From: Paramecium sonneborni
Lineage: Eukaryota > Ciliophora > Oligohymenophorea > Peniculida > Parameciidae
Length of the DNA stretch: 64,000 nt
NCBI GenBank assembly: GCA_905182985.1
Contig: CAJJDN010000012.1
Span: 1-64,000 of the forward strand
Direction of reading: 5' to 3'
Shown here piece after piece: positions 10,701-23,027 of this stretch. Each line of letters opens with the position of its first letter. The stretch's first letter is position 1. Both the position numbers and the translations under genes were made by a program. The notes beneath the pieces were generated by a model, which ran no database searches, was not told the DNA's origin, and was given only the letters and a program-made list of their open reading frames with translations.

Positions 10701-12768
10701 TCCTATAAAAGGAGGCATTAACTAATTTATATTTGTAATTTTAATTTATTCATCTCGATTATAATTGAAAAAGGTTTCTATTCTCTCTTCATTTTTACAA
10801 ATTATATGCCCAAAAGACTTAATAAGTCCTGTTTTAATTAAAGTAAATTATCCCCTCATCAAATTAAAATTATTCAAACCATTTTCTTCTCGATATTAAT
10901 CTCTATTTTTTAGTTCTTAAATTTTTTACTCTAATATATTCACTCTTCCTATAGAATTAGATATGATTAAGTAACTTAATTGGAGTATTTTTAAGAAACC
11001 AACATTTTCATAATTTTGTTGCAATAAAGATATTTCATGTTAAATTTTTTTATTTTAGCTTACAATTTCCATCATTGGTTTTTAAATATTTTTGAGAAAA
11101 ATTAAAATTGACTCACTTCCCTTCTCAATTAATTGCCAAATAATAATCTTTTGAGTCAGAATTTTAAAGAAAGATTTTTAATAATTAGTACATGAATTTT
11201 CTAGCTGTATCACAGTTTCCAAAGATAAATCTTCTACTAAAGGATCCTTCTAATTATATTCTTATTAGATTTTATTGAAATAAATCAATTTAATTTCTAA
11301 TTTCTAAATAATTATATTAATTACTTTGATAATTGTTGGAAAAACTATTCTATAAAAGTAACTTAATTTTTTTTAGTTTTTATAGCAAAATAATTTAAGA
11401 AAGTAATAACTCATTAATTTATTACCTGAGTATTTCTCTAAGAATGAAGCATACAAATAATTCAATCTATCTTTTCTTTATAATTTTGGATGATTTAAAG
11501 CCTATAAAAATTATGAATCCAATAATTTAACAAGATCATCAAATTTTAAGTTTAATTCTCTCAGACATCTATAATTTAGAGTTATGTCATTATTTCCATT
11601 TATTATACTTTGGCTGTTACTATCTAATTTTAAATTTTTCCCATATTTTTAACAATAACATCCAATAATTTAGCAATGATTGATGTGATTTCGAATAGAA
11701 ATATAAATAATCAATTTTTGTTATTATAAAGAATACATTTCAATTAATTCTTATGAATAAATCCAGAAATCTTGTAAATTTCTATTTTAAAACAACTTAA
11801 TAAATTTATCTTCATAAATACTTAGCCCCACATGATATGACAAAGGACATAATCCAATAATAAGATAAATGCTACAATTTTCTCGAATCAAATCATAAGT
11901 AAATAAAATCTAAATCACATAAGCCATAGTAAAGGCTAGAGTTGTACCCAAATAACATTTGGTTAAATATACCGATGGAAAAGGCCTCTAAATTATACTG
12001 TCGTATATTGATATTAAACTAAATATAATTATGCAAATAACAGTTGATAATTAAGATTAATTTAATGAAAAATATGAAGACATTGTAATTACTGCTTTCA
12101 AGACCTACGCAATCTAAAATAAGGATATTTTCCTTTTGTATCTATTAATATCGTTAAATTCATGGCTTTGACAAATTAAACAGGATATCAATGAAATTCC
12201 AAAAGAACAAGAACCAAATAGTACTCCAACAATTTTTTGAATATAAGAATTTGAAAACTAAATATTATCTTTATTTTTACTATAAGTTATGAATTAAATT
12301 CTAAGTATATTTCTGCTAAAGTGAATGAATAAAAGCTGAGCCATACGCTGTAGAAACTACTCAGACTTTAAAATAAAGGGCTACTTTAAATTCATTTTAA
12401 AATTACTTTTTTTCTCTTAAGTATTTTGAATAAAATGAATATAGTATTGGTAATATGATTGCAATCGTTATTGGAAGATGTAATAGTGTATAAAGTACCC
12501 AAAATGTTGAGTTTGTATTTTCTTATTATATAAATTGTATCAAGGTTGAATACTATATTTTTGATAAGTAAATTACTGATGAAAATTTTGCTAAATAGCT
12601 CATGAAAGTATCAACTTAGCTTTCTTTTATAAATAACTTGGAATATGGTTAAATAAAGTATAAAATTATTCCTAAAGTGTAAACTTAATGTGGTATTTTG
12701 AAGTTTGTTGGATTAGCTAAAAACGAGAAAAGTGTGACTAAATAAGTGTTGATAATTTTATAGATCAT
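7713..12768 (-). CDS. Large PAS-containing transmembrane protein (ciliate family)
   Basis: One gene of 1675 codons after removal of a single 28-nt intron (12357-12384). The ~320-residue N-terminus carries many hydrophobic helices (for example FGISLISCLICQ and STVICIIIFSLISIY). A long helical region follows, containing KYSGNKLMSYYFLKLF. Residues ~640-800 form a PAS-like module: INQLMPPFIGSYHNQ, FVSNKNKFIFPIILS and FDSRGSILGMSENLF. An acidic, Gln-rich linker leads to a C-terminal block of membrane helices, ending in LYYLAGGLSMILFSLIYFY. This layout matches a large, poorly characterised family of PAS-domain membrane proteins abundant in Paramecium and Tetrahymena. Ligand and output are unknown. 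The last ~240 codons look like a separate gene from ATG 8423 but are in frame with the rest and have no intervening TGA. Confidence 0.8.
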
Positions 12769-13409
12769 TTTTTAATATTATTATTATTACTCATAAAATT
12801 GATATTATTTTCTCTAAAGTATAATAAGAAATTTTGAAAATAATTCATTTATATAACACTCATAGAACATAAATTATATATTTATAATTCATTTTTGGAA
12901 ATTTGATTCATTTGTTATTAATATGATTATTTTGCTAATTTTCTAATTCCATTAGATTGCTATTCCTTAATTTTTTAGAGTGATATGTGGGGTCACACTC
13001 ATCTATCTAATTTTATTATTAATTTTGATTGTATAATCTATAAGCTATTTAAATGTGATAAGAATTCCTATTAAATTATTTAAACTCTTCTTTTTTTTTA
13101 GTTTAAATTTATTAAGGATGCTATTGATGTTATTTTTTTTTTTTTTATTTCTTCACACCTTAAAATGATTAATCATAGAAACTTTTATTGATTTGTATGA
13201 CAATTTCGTGAAATGTCTTGACTACATCTCTAAATTCTTGATCATTATATAACTTTTATCGAGCAGAAATACATCCCTCCTAGCTTTTATTACTCATTAT
13301 TTTATAATAAATGAAGTTTAGCTCTAAAATTACAAATTCAATAAAATAATAACAAGAATTAATAAAATAATCAATTACACAATTAACAACAAGAATAATT
13401 TGTATATAT
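12769..13409. other. Intergenic, T-rich
   Basis: No coding frame recognised on either strand. It contains long T runs near 13090 and 13130-13147. It holds the 5' flank of the PAS gene and the 3' flank of the PH-kinase. Confidence 0.5.
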
Positions 13410-15024
13410 TCATTTCTATATTCCTTTTTCTTCTTCTTGCTCCTCATCAATTTTGTACATAAAATTGATAGCCTCAGAAGGTTAACCTTTGTTAGCTAAG
13501 TTATTTCTAGTTGTTTAAGCTGTATTATCTGGGTTTGGCGAATTAGCATAAGTTTCACAATTCATGATTAAAGATGGTTTAAAATTGTTTAATTAGGGGG
13601 ATATTGTTTGAGTATATTAGTCAAATTCTGAAGTTTGATATTTTTTCATATTTCTTTTAGGTTGAGGATTTTAGGGGGAATAAGCATTATATTAAATTTA
13701 TCCAAAAGACTTCATATTTTACATAACAGGTATGCTTAATTATTTTGTATTTTCATCTTCTACAATTTCCTCCTCAAATTTTTATAGAATAAGATTGACA
13801 ACTTTAGGATTGAAATTTTAAGTTTGAGATATCGGATTCTATTTTGTAACATTAGATTATTGGAATTTGGTCTTTTTATTTTCAAATTTCTTTTAAAAGT
13901 AAGGATGTAAAAGTGCATTTTCTGCAGTAATTCTTTCCTTTGGATTTACTTTAAGTAATTAAGATATTAAATCAATAGCTTCAGGTGGAGTTTTGTAAAT
14001 AGATAGTGAATCTAATACTATGTTACATTTTTTATTTAATCTCAAGACTTCTTGATAATCACTTCCAGGAAATAGTTCTTTTCCAGTACACCTTAAAATA
14101 AATAAATATCATACAATTTATAAAAAATACAACCTACACTAAATTCATCACAAAGTGAAGTATATATTTAAGTAAGATCTTTTAAGTTAGCAATTTCTGG
14201 TGCTACATAGCCAGGTGTTCCACATTTAGGGAATGGAAAGATTTCAATATTTTGATATGTGGCTAAACCAAAATCAACAATTTTAAGAGATTAAATTTGA
14301 TTAATTTGTTTAAACATTATGTTTTCTGGTTTTAAATCTCTATGCATGATACCTTGAGAATGCATATAATCAATAGCTTATAAAATTAACTTTAATATTT
14401 GTAATACTAATTACTTTAATTATCATTTAAATTTGTTCTTATTCAAAAATTGATTATCTTTAAATCAGTAATTCATGTAAACTTTTTCCTTCTAAATATT
14501 CTAGAATAAGATAAAATGTGTTTTCTCCTTCATAAAGATCTACTAAGTGAATGATGTTTTCGTGTTTAAGTTTTTGCATTAATTGAATTTCATTAAACAA
14601 AGCATTCTAATATTTTTAAAAAAAATTACATATCCTCCATCTTCTTGCAAATATCTTTTGTCAACGCATTTGGATGCATATTGAGATTGATCATCTTTTT
14701 TATTTACCAAATAGACCTAAGTAAAAGTGTTAATAATACTTTTGAAGAACCACCTTTACCTAACATACAAATAGGAGAATAGAAATCACTTATATCCTTG
14801 AACATAATTTAACCCTACATTAAATCCTTGAGTTGTTACAAATCCTTTGTTGAGGCAAAGAAATATTTTATTTCATCTTTGTATTGGAATCCGAATTATT
14901 CAAGTATAGGTGTTTTTGGTTTTGTTATCCAATGAATTTTGAATGTTAAGCTTAATTATACAATATATTTTGGGTTTTGTTATTTGGGATTCTAAGAAAT
15001 TGTAAATAATTACGCTTGAAAGAA
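13410..15024 (-). CDS. PH-domain Ser/Thr protein kinase
   Basis: Kinase with all catalytic signatures: glycine loop LGKGGSSKVYLV, ATP lysine in YASKCVDK, catalytic loop GIMHRDLKPENIM, VDFGLA, GTPGYVAPEI, SVGCIFYKLCTG and NPKERITAENALLHPYF. Introns are at 14717-14739, 14607-14629, 14390-14414 and 14092-14114. Upstream of the kinase domain, FGFQYKDEIKYFFAS and LKDLMQG resemble the end of a PH domain, a common partner in ciliate kinases. The exact start is unresolved. The frame opens at 15024, and a 5' exon in another frame (KYHVYLPNTLILSS, just upstream) may complete the PH domain. The C-terminal ~180 residues are Gln/Asn-rich. From ATG 14820 the spliced length is exactly 439 codons, stop included. 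The activation segment suggests an active enzyme of the CAMK-like group. Confidence 0.8.
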
Positions 15025-15200
15025 TCAAAGTATTAGGAAGCAGGTATACATGGTATTTAGAATCAATAATCAAATGCTTACGAGAGCATTAAAATGTTAA
15101 GAGAACTTAATCATAATTTATTGGCTGCATTTATTAATTAAATAAATGCGAGTGTGATTACAACATAAATAACAATGTTCGTTGATATATATAATAATTA

Positions 15201-15979
15201 TCATCTTTTTAAAGCTGGTATAAATGATGCTTATTGTTTGAATGTATTCATTTTTTCATCTTTAATCTTTGCATCATCTTGTAAGGCAGTTCTACGAGCA
15301 TTTGCAAAAGTTTATCCAAAAATATTAGCTGCAACTACTCTTTTTTACATACCTGTATATCCAGGTAATGGATCACCAAGAGGGACTAATAAATATATTT
15401 AAATAAATACTTGGAACTTTTTATCCAGGATCTCCATGGAATTTATGAGTAGCTTCATCTATAGTTTCTGAATGTTATTCATATTCACTCTTCCAATTAG
15501 TAAGAGATTCTTTTAATCTGGGATTGCCTTACTCATCCAATCTAAAGAAATTCTTAGCAGTTTCAGTTTGAGGCTAATAAATTCTATAAATAATTGAATT
15601 ACAATCTTATATTCTATAGGTTTTGGTTTCACACCAACTATTTCAGCAGCTGTTCTAAGTTATACCTTATTCTAATTTTGATATGTGTCTTATAATTAAG
15701 ATTTATATCTTAATTCAGGTGGTACATCTTATCCTTTGTAATAATCATCATGTTATATTTGATATGTTATTTTCCCATAAGTTTAAGCAAATAGATTTTC
15801 AGCTTTCATTGATTTAATCTCTCCAGCATATCCTGAATAAATTCATATAACTCATTACCTGGAATATGATTTTGTGGTTTTTCTTCTTAATAATATCCAA
15901 CTTGCTATTCAAAAAAGCTTTTCGGAATATGTCCAGTATACCCGGGAACAATATATTACAATCTTGTGCCTTCAAACAT
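15201..15979 (-). CDS. CIMIP2/FAM166-type ciliary microtubule inner protein
   Basis: 232-residue protein after removal of introns 15833-15858, 15574-15602 and 15386-15410. It carries three copies of the family motif: VPGYTGHIPKS near the N-terminus, IPGYAGEIKS, and LPGYTGMQKRVV near residue 190. Conserved tails GQTYGK-like (AQTYGKITYQ, FGQTFANARR) follow. This PGYTG...TYGK pattern defines DUF2475 proteins (FAM166/CIMIP2), which bind the lumen of doublet microtubules in cilia. No membrane segment or signal peptide is present. It should act in the axoneme. It lies next to RPB8 with only 45 bp between. Confidence 0.8.
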
Positions 15980-16024
15980 TATTAGAAAATAAATAAATAA
16001 AATAATAAAAATTATATTATCTTC

Positions 16025-16520
16025 TCATGCCTTTCTCATCAATAAATATACTCTTTAATCATCAGCAAATTTATCTAACTCTTCTGATTTGCCACTTAAC
16101 TTAAGAATTAGACCACCAAAAGAGGCAAAAATATTTATCATTTTATTTTATTCCTTAATCATTTTAAATACCCGACCAAACATTGCATATTAGAATTTTT
16201 CCAATAGTTCATTGTCAATTTATGAAAATTCAGGTTTATATTTACCCTATAAATAATGAACAAAATCTTTACTTAATCCATTTCTTATGAAATTCCTAAA
16301 GATCTAACAATAAGGACTCTATATTCACTACCTTTATCTATTGGATAGATATCTATATTGACATCTAATTCCATATCAACTTCTCCCGACTTTGATTTGC
16401 ATTTTATTCTTGACACTCTTTTGAATGACTATCCAGCCTAATCAATATCCTCAACTTTAAAATATCTATTCTACTATAGATTTCTTACTCATCAATCAGT
16501 CTCTTTTCAGCTACAGCCAT
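16025..16520 (-). CDS. RPB8: RNA polymerase I/II/III shared subunit RPB8 (RPABC3)
   Basis: 148-residue protein, close to the usual ~150 of the family, after removal of introns 16466-16488 and 16247-16272. It matches RPB8 from end to end: LIDEYFKVEDIDQAG, FKRVSRIKCKSKS, ELDVNIDIYPID, FQYAMFGRVFKM, IFASFGGLILKLSG and DDQRVYLLMRKA. RPB8 is a small OB-fold subunit found in all three nuclear RNA polymerases. The start ATG gives the normal short N-terminus. This is one of the safest calls in the window. Confidence 0.95.
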
Positions 16521-16606
16521 TTATAAAATTATTTAAATATAATATACTAAATATTTACTTACAAATGTATATAAAATTATGTTTATATAGTATATATACT
16601 TCATAT

Positions 16607-17639
16607 TCAGTATTACTCTTAAACAACAGATCCCTTTATCTTTAAAGGACCTTTGCTTTTACAATGATGAGATCCTAATCCTGATCCTGAAGTTTTCAAT
16701 AATAGATTCACTTAACTTAATTGATTTTAATTGTTCGAATAAGTTTTACAAAAAATAGCAGCCTATTTTATCAAATTGCCATCATTTGTAGATTTTTTAG
16801 CACTGTGATATTAATTACAAGACTGAAGTATCTTTCTAAAATCGTTGCTGTTAATCGAAGAATTCAGACTCTTACAAAAATTTTCTTTTAATTTTAAAGG
16901 AGTTCCTTATCTAAATTGGTTATTCTCCATTTTTCTTATTGACATTGGAGTCATCATCAATGGTCTTGGGTTTACTTAGCTAGGACCATTAACTTTCCTT
17001 AAGGGACTCTAAGGAAGTCCAGTTGATCTATGAGAACTTATTTATTCTCTTCTATATCCATGTACAGATATTGGTCGTTGTATCTCTACAGATGGAGGCC
17101 TAATCTAACTGAGCCTTTTTATTAATAATTCTTAATCAAAATTTTATAATTATTACATAAAGCCTAATAGAATGCAATTAAATATACCTGGATTTGGATT
17201 TATCAGAGGTCTAACTTATTACAAATGTTGCAATGATTTCTACAATGGGAAATTACAAATTTGCATCAAATATGCTATTATTATTGTAGCACTTCTGCTC
17301 ACCCCCACATAACAATGTACTAAAACATTACATCTTTATCTATTCTCTTGAATGAATTAAATCGATTCATCAAAATACTTTTTAATTGGATCGTGGCTTG
17401 TATCATTCAAATACAGGATCTTTAATATTACATTTATATACTTTATGATTTGCATCTTAGAATTATAAATTAGCCATTTCTGATCCAACAGTAAGTATTG
17501 CGCCTATTTGATTCTATTATAATAAATAAGGATTTATGGCTGCTTCTAATCCACTTAGAAATAATGCTCCAAGTTCTTAACTTTTAGGTAAGATGCAATC
17601 CATAACTCCTGAAGGAAAAGGTGGTCGCTATTATAACAT
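16607..17639 (-). CDS. Dual-specificity protein phosphatase
   Basis: 328 residues after removal of introns 17420-17441 and 17164-17187. The catalytic domain covers residues ~15-150: MDCILPKSQELGALFLSG, ILTVGSEM, general-acid loop LNDTSHDP, DESIQFIQE, then the P-loop VLVHCYVGVSRSATIIIAY with Cys and Arg of the CX5R motif intact, and LINPNPGFMQQL. This is the typical atypical-DUSP fold, and it should be active on phosphotyrosine and phosphoserine/threonine. The remaining ~170 residues are basic, Ser/Gln-rich and unrecognised, perhaps for localisation. It sits just downstream of a 374-bp gene-free gap. Confidence 0.9.
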
Positions 17640-18013
17640 CTATATTTTATAAATTTATTGATATAATTTATTTATGAATGTATATATGAGAACTCAATTT
17701 CATATATTTTCAAAACACTACTTCTTTATCATTTTTTTAATTTAATCTAACTACATACTTCATTTCTTATTTTAAACTACTAATCAAGCCTTTTTTACTC
17801 TGTATTTTTCTTTTTAATTGATATATTACTTTTCCTAATTTACTCAAAATTTACAAAGTTTGACTTAAATTTAATTTAATTCATTTAATTCTTTGTATTT
17901 CATAGATTATCATAGATTAATTTTTAAAGATTCAAAATCAAATGCATAAAATTCTAAAAAGAATCAACTTTTATAATAATTTATACACACATACATTTTA
18001 AATATTAACTCTT
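17640..18013. other. Intergenic
   Basis: AT-rich. Nothing recognisable on either strand beyond flanks of the phosphatase and TRAPPC10-like genes. Confidence 0.4.
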
Positions 18014-21000
18014 TCATAATGATTGTTCATTTATGCTGAGTATAAAATCAATATCTATATATTTTTCATCTATTTCATATATCTTGTCTTCTTTTATTAA
18101 ATTTACTCTTAATTAAGGCTTTTCAAAATCTTCAGTCCCAGTGAGAAAACATTTAAAATTCATTAAGCTTATAGTTTTTTATTATGATAATGCTATTTAA
18201 AATTAATTAATTATTTACTATCTTTCCATTTTCTATTCTACTTTGGATGATGAGATTTTAATTCAAATTAAAATAGCCCCTCATCATCTCCTACAAATTA
18301 AATCTTTATTGCCATATCGAAATAATCTGGTTGACTATACGGTATAAATCTTTCTTAATTAAAGACACTCTAATTATTAATAGTCTTAAATACCATAAAT
18401 TGAACTTTAAACAATATTGACTTTTTCTTCAGTTAGTAAATGTCATACAAACTTTTTTTAATATTAAGTATTTTTTATAATGATTGTTATTTACAATATA
18501 ATTGTTCTAGCTATTCAAAATAAGACTCATCTAAAACACCTAATTTCTAAAATGATTCTTTGAAACTAAATTATTATTTAATGAAAATCACTACAATATT
18601 ACAATATATTACATTAGCCTTTTTAAACAACTTATCTAATTGAATTAAGATATTTTAAATCTAAATTTTAACTTCCATTATCAATTTAGATATTTTAATT
18701 ATAATTGCTTTTTAATTCATACAGTTCTAAATCATCATCTATCTTATCAGATAAATCTACTATATCAAGAAGTTTTATTGAGTTTACTTTCAAATTAGTT
18801 GCAAATTAATGATTTTTAACACTAATGATTAATTTAAACTATTAATCTTTAAATTCTTCAAAGGAATATAATGTCAATATGAAAGGATGTTAAATTAAAA
18901 AATGTTAATCAGCAACAACTTTATGAATGTTGCCCTTTTATGAGATAGATACTCCTTAAAGACTCAATAACTCAGATGCTATTTTAACTTTTGATATTAT
19001 TGTCAATTCCATTTCAGTTATTTCCATTGGTAAATCACTTACTGATAATAATATTGGAGTGCCTATATTCGTGATAGTTGCAATATTCTAAATGTTTATT
19101 AATGGATGCATTAAATGCAATTTTAATTATTAAACTTTTTAAGAAACATCGAAGTAAAGTTTAAAAGGTCCCGAAAGAAAAGTGACTTTTCTGATTGAAT
19201 ATAAACCTCCTTAATTATCATTTAAAGATTATTTAAATTCAAAATTCACTTTTTTTTCTTCTCTCAATTATTTCATATCAGATATTAATTTCAACTTTTT
19301 TTTATCTTTAACACTCCCACCTTTATGCTTTAATGTTATTGTAAAAATTCCATCACATTCAACTTACAAATATTTTAATATTGAAAATTTAAATACGAAA
19401 TCATTATAAGATATTCTTTGTTTTACTTAAAATGTTTCAAAGTATCCTATAAATGATAATTTAAGTTTAGTTTAAGGAAGTTTCAAAATTTAAAAAAGCT
19501 TAGTATATCTACTCCCAGGTAAATTTGATTATAATGTATCCTTAAAAGTTTCTTAAAATGATAATTCCATTTTTTCTCTATAAAAATATATCAATTTCTA
19601 AACAAGTAAACTTGAATTGAGGTTTTTAAAATCAATATTATTGTATTTTAAAGCCTTATCTAAATTCTCTTGATTTAGTTCTAATTTTGGATACACATTC
19701 TTTAATTTTAAGATCATAAATTAATATTCAAATATTACTCTATGCAAATTTAATTGAATAGCAATTGAAATTATATCATTTACTATTGAACAATAAAATT
19801 CAGAAAAATCCTGTAGATTGTGTATTTGACCTTTCAATTTAGTGTCACTTAATAAATAAGTTTTAAATAATTCTTTAGGGTCACTTTAAACATTTCTACT
19901 TATAACAACTTCATCAAATTTAATCTCATTTACTTATTCAAGAATAGTTTATTCCAATAATTCACATTGTACTGATAATGGTAATCTTCTTACATGATTA
20001 AATTATATTTAATAAAGTGTCTATCCTAGTTTTTCAACAATATTTAATAAAGAAAATCTAATTTTTAGCTAAGATTGTAATTATTGCAATAATAAATTTC
20101 CGGATAAATTTTGTGGTACAGAAGCCATTAAATTAATGCTGCCTTTCTTTGATATAAATTGATGTATACCATATTAAAAAATTGCCAAATTAATAATCCT
20201 AAACCCCATAATTCTTCTTCATCTGCATGAAATTTTTACTTCTATTTGTTAATCTCAATTTATTTATGAACAACTTGTTCAATTTCTTCAGAAAATTACA
20301 ATATCTTTTCAACACCATAAATTTAATTTCCACCTGATAATAAATCAATTATCTTTAATAATGCTAATAAATACCCTATATTGTATCAATACTAAATAAT
20401 CTAAAATTGTAGATTAAGATTCATCGCCTGACTCTTCAAAATTTCTAATATTTAATTCAACAGATTTTTTGACAAGGAAATCAAATGGATGTATTGCATT
20501 AAAAATTGGTTGTATTGTTTTTGGGTATTATTATAAAAAGAATTTCTCTTATCCTACATATATTTCTAAAGCTTCCTACTTTAAACTTATGTTTTCATAT
20601 ATTTTTGCTTTTTTTTCTTTTAAAGCATATAGCTTATAAAAACTAAATGATTTTTCTTATCTAAATGATAAATTAAAATGATCTTACATTAACTACTCTT
20701 ACTCATATATTTAACTATCTAAAATATCTAATTAACTCTCCAAATATTATTGAATTGATAATTAGAAATGAAATAAAAATTCTCTCATACATTATTCCTT
20801 ATTCAATTCTTTCTCAGAATCATAGAAAATTATTTTTTAAACTTTCTCCTTCGGAAATTGCTTTACAATCTATAAATCTTAGCAAATTAACTCATGAGTT
20901 TACTGGAGGATTTTCTCATTCAATATTATGTAATTTTACATTAACTTTATCATCTACTCTTAATAAACTTGGAAAAAATAAAATGATGCTATTTTTTGCT

Positions 21001-21242
21001 GGATAATCATCAAAATATTTCATTAATCTTTATCTAGCAGTATTTTTATAACCTTCATATGAGTTAGTGCTTAAAATATAAATATAAATTAATGGCTTGT
21101 ATGTTATTTAGTTTTTGAATTAAACATTGAGTGTTCCTATCTTGTCTTTAAATTAAAAATTTTTAATTGGAAAATATGGGGCTGTTAATTCTAAAAAATG
21201 AGCATATAAGCTATACTAATCCACTACCTATATATCAAGCAT
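18014..21242 (-). CDS. TRAPPC10/Trs130-like TRAPP II subunit
   Basis: Large ~1045-residue soluble protein. The N-terminal half follows TRAPPC10: ILFFPSLLRVDD, LDILDSQIYEQEQLM, KEKKAKIYENISLKQEALEIY (cf. the tether region before YDEL in the family), and HADEEELWGLGLLIWQFF. The C-terminal half is beta-rich, as in TRAPPC10 (SVSDLPMEITEMEL, FLSGPFKLYFDVSQ). TRAPP II is a GEF/tether acting on Rab11/Rab1-type GTPases at the Golgi. Introns are at 20915-20939, 20147-20169, 18591-18612 and 18193-18218. After splicing the length is one base over a multiple of three. Removing one C of the CCC at 20374-20376 joins LDYLVLIQY to LLALLKIIDLLSGG perfectly. So this is either a sequence error or a broken copy. 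Confidence 0.7.
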
Positions 21243-21493
21243 TTTATAATTGATTTCAATAAATAATATTTATAATTATTCTATATTTATTTTTCACTTA
21301 TAATAAACTTATCCATGCATTTTAAAAATAACAAAAAGTTGAAAAAGAATAAATAAATTGAGTAAAAAAATAATAATCTTAAATTTAATTATAACCCAAA
21401 TAAAGATGTAATATTTACATGTTCTTAACTGAAAAAATTTTGTAATATGTTAGTAATTTATAAATATTTAAACTAATATAATTTAATAAAAAC

Positions 21494-22945
21494 ATGTTGA
21501 TTTTATACTTCATTTATCAATTTGTAAATTGTTATTAGGAAATAACAATTTAAAATACTAAGGGACTAAAATAATTAAATTTAGAATTCTAAAAAGAAGA
21601 AACTATAGTTTTTGAAGCGAAATTTAATTAATTTCAAGTAAGCATACTGTTGATTTGTGACTAAGCTCCTGACTTTAAGGAATTTGAGCAGATTTATAAT
21701 GATGAAAAGTATTATCATTTATATGAAGCTTTGGATGTATAAGCGATTGGAATGCGTTTGATTTTTCTGAAAACTCTTAAAATTTAATGCTAATTCGAAA
21801 TTCAACTTAGAATCTTAATTCATATTCTCAAAATGTGAAATATACTAATAGGAATTCTATTTATATAGGAATATTTTCCTAAAAGTATGATATCATAACT
21901 ACATACGTTTATAATAAATAATCTAACGATTGTATAATGTAATTTTCTTAATTATTACATAGGAATTGCAAGTATGATGGAATATGCAAATCAAACAGTT
22001 GTCAATGTAAAGAAGGGTATTTTGGTTATGATTGTAAATACTAAGGTTCGAATATTTTAAATGAAGAATATTTAATGAGATTAAACTATTATTATGTAGA
22101 TTTAGAATAATTCAAGGATTCTAATTTTTCTATAAAGTTTAAAAAGAATGGTAAATATAGTTATTAATGTCTTTCAATAAATCCATATTTAAAATAGACT
22201 AATATAGTTGATAGAGATAGTATTTTGATATCAACAGAACAAATTAATAAATGTTTACAATAAGTATAATAATTGGGAGTATCCAAATATTACATTATTT
22301 AAGTTTATTAAGAAGACTTGCTTTACATTCTAAAATAGGAAAGTGAAAACTCAAATGATCAAAAAACAATATTAATTGCTATTTTATCTACTTGTCTCTC
22401 AATATTATGTTGCATATTCTTTTGTATTTTCCGTTGTTATAAGTCTAACAGGATAATATAAAACGCAAATTTAAATTAAAATAGAATATTAATAAATTTA
22501 TAAACTAATAAAGCAAATCCTAATTTTACTTAAGAAATAGCTTCATTAATTCCATCAATAGAATATTAAGCTATTTTTAAGAAATATCCTTAAATAAGAG
22601 ATTATAAAGAATGTGCAATTTGTTTGGATAATTTTAAACAAGAATAGATAGTTCGAGTAACATATTGCTAACATGTTTTTCACATCAAATGTTTAGATGC
22701 TTGGATGAAAAAGAATTAAGTAAGAAAGTTGAATATAAAAGAATTGTCCAATATGTAGATCTGTTTAAGATAGAAATACAATTAAGTTATAAGAAAAACT
22801 ATAAACTGTCATCTCTTAAAATACTGAATTTAACCCAGATACTTTAACTTCAAAGTAACCGATTTCAAGATTATATGGAGAAACTCCGATGTTAACCAAT
22901 AATCGATCAGTTGGATCTTCAAAACTTATATAGAGTAATATATGA
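21494..22945 (+). CDS. EGF-like, single-pass membrane RING-H2 E3 ubiquitin ligase
   Basis: 461 residues after removal of introns 21709-21728 (only 20 nt), 21939-21962 and 22720-22741. Layout: signal peptide MLILYFIYQFVNC; lumenal region of ~150 residues; EGF-like motif with CNCKYDGIC and CQCKEGYFGYDC type spacing; further lumenal sequence; a membrane helix ILIAILSTCLSILCCIFFC; then a cytosolic RING-H2 ECAICLDNF, YCQHVFHIKCLDAW, NCPICRSV with all eight zinc ligands. This is the arrangement of Goliath/RNF13-type membrane ligases, with EGF in place of a PA domain. It probably ubiquitinates endomembrane or surface proteins. The C-terminal tail is ~50 residues. Confidence 0.85.
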
Positions 22946-23027
22946 TTTATTGTATATTATTGGATTAGATTTTTTGATAAATAATTTAAAATTGAGATGA
23001 TGACTAATTAATTAATTAGATATAAAA

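Noticed and set aside
20755..21006. Plus-strand ORF of 83 codons
   Set aside because: Shadow of the TRAPPC10-like gene on the minus strand, which shows family motifs across the same bases.
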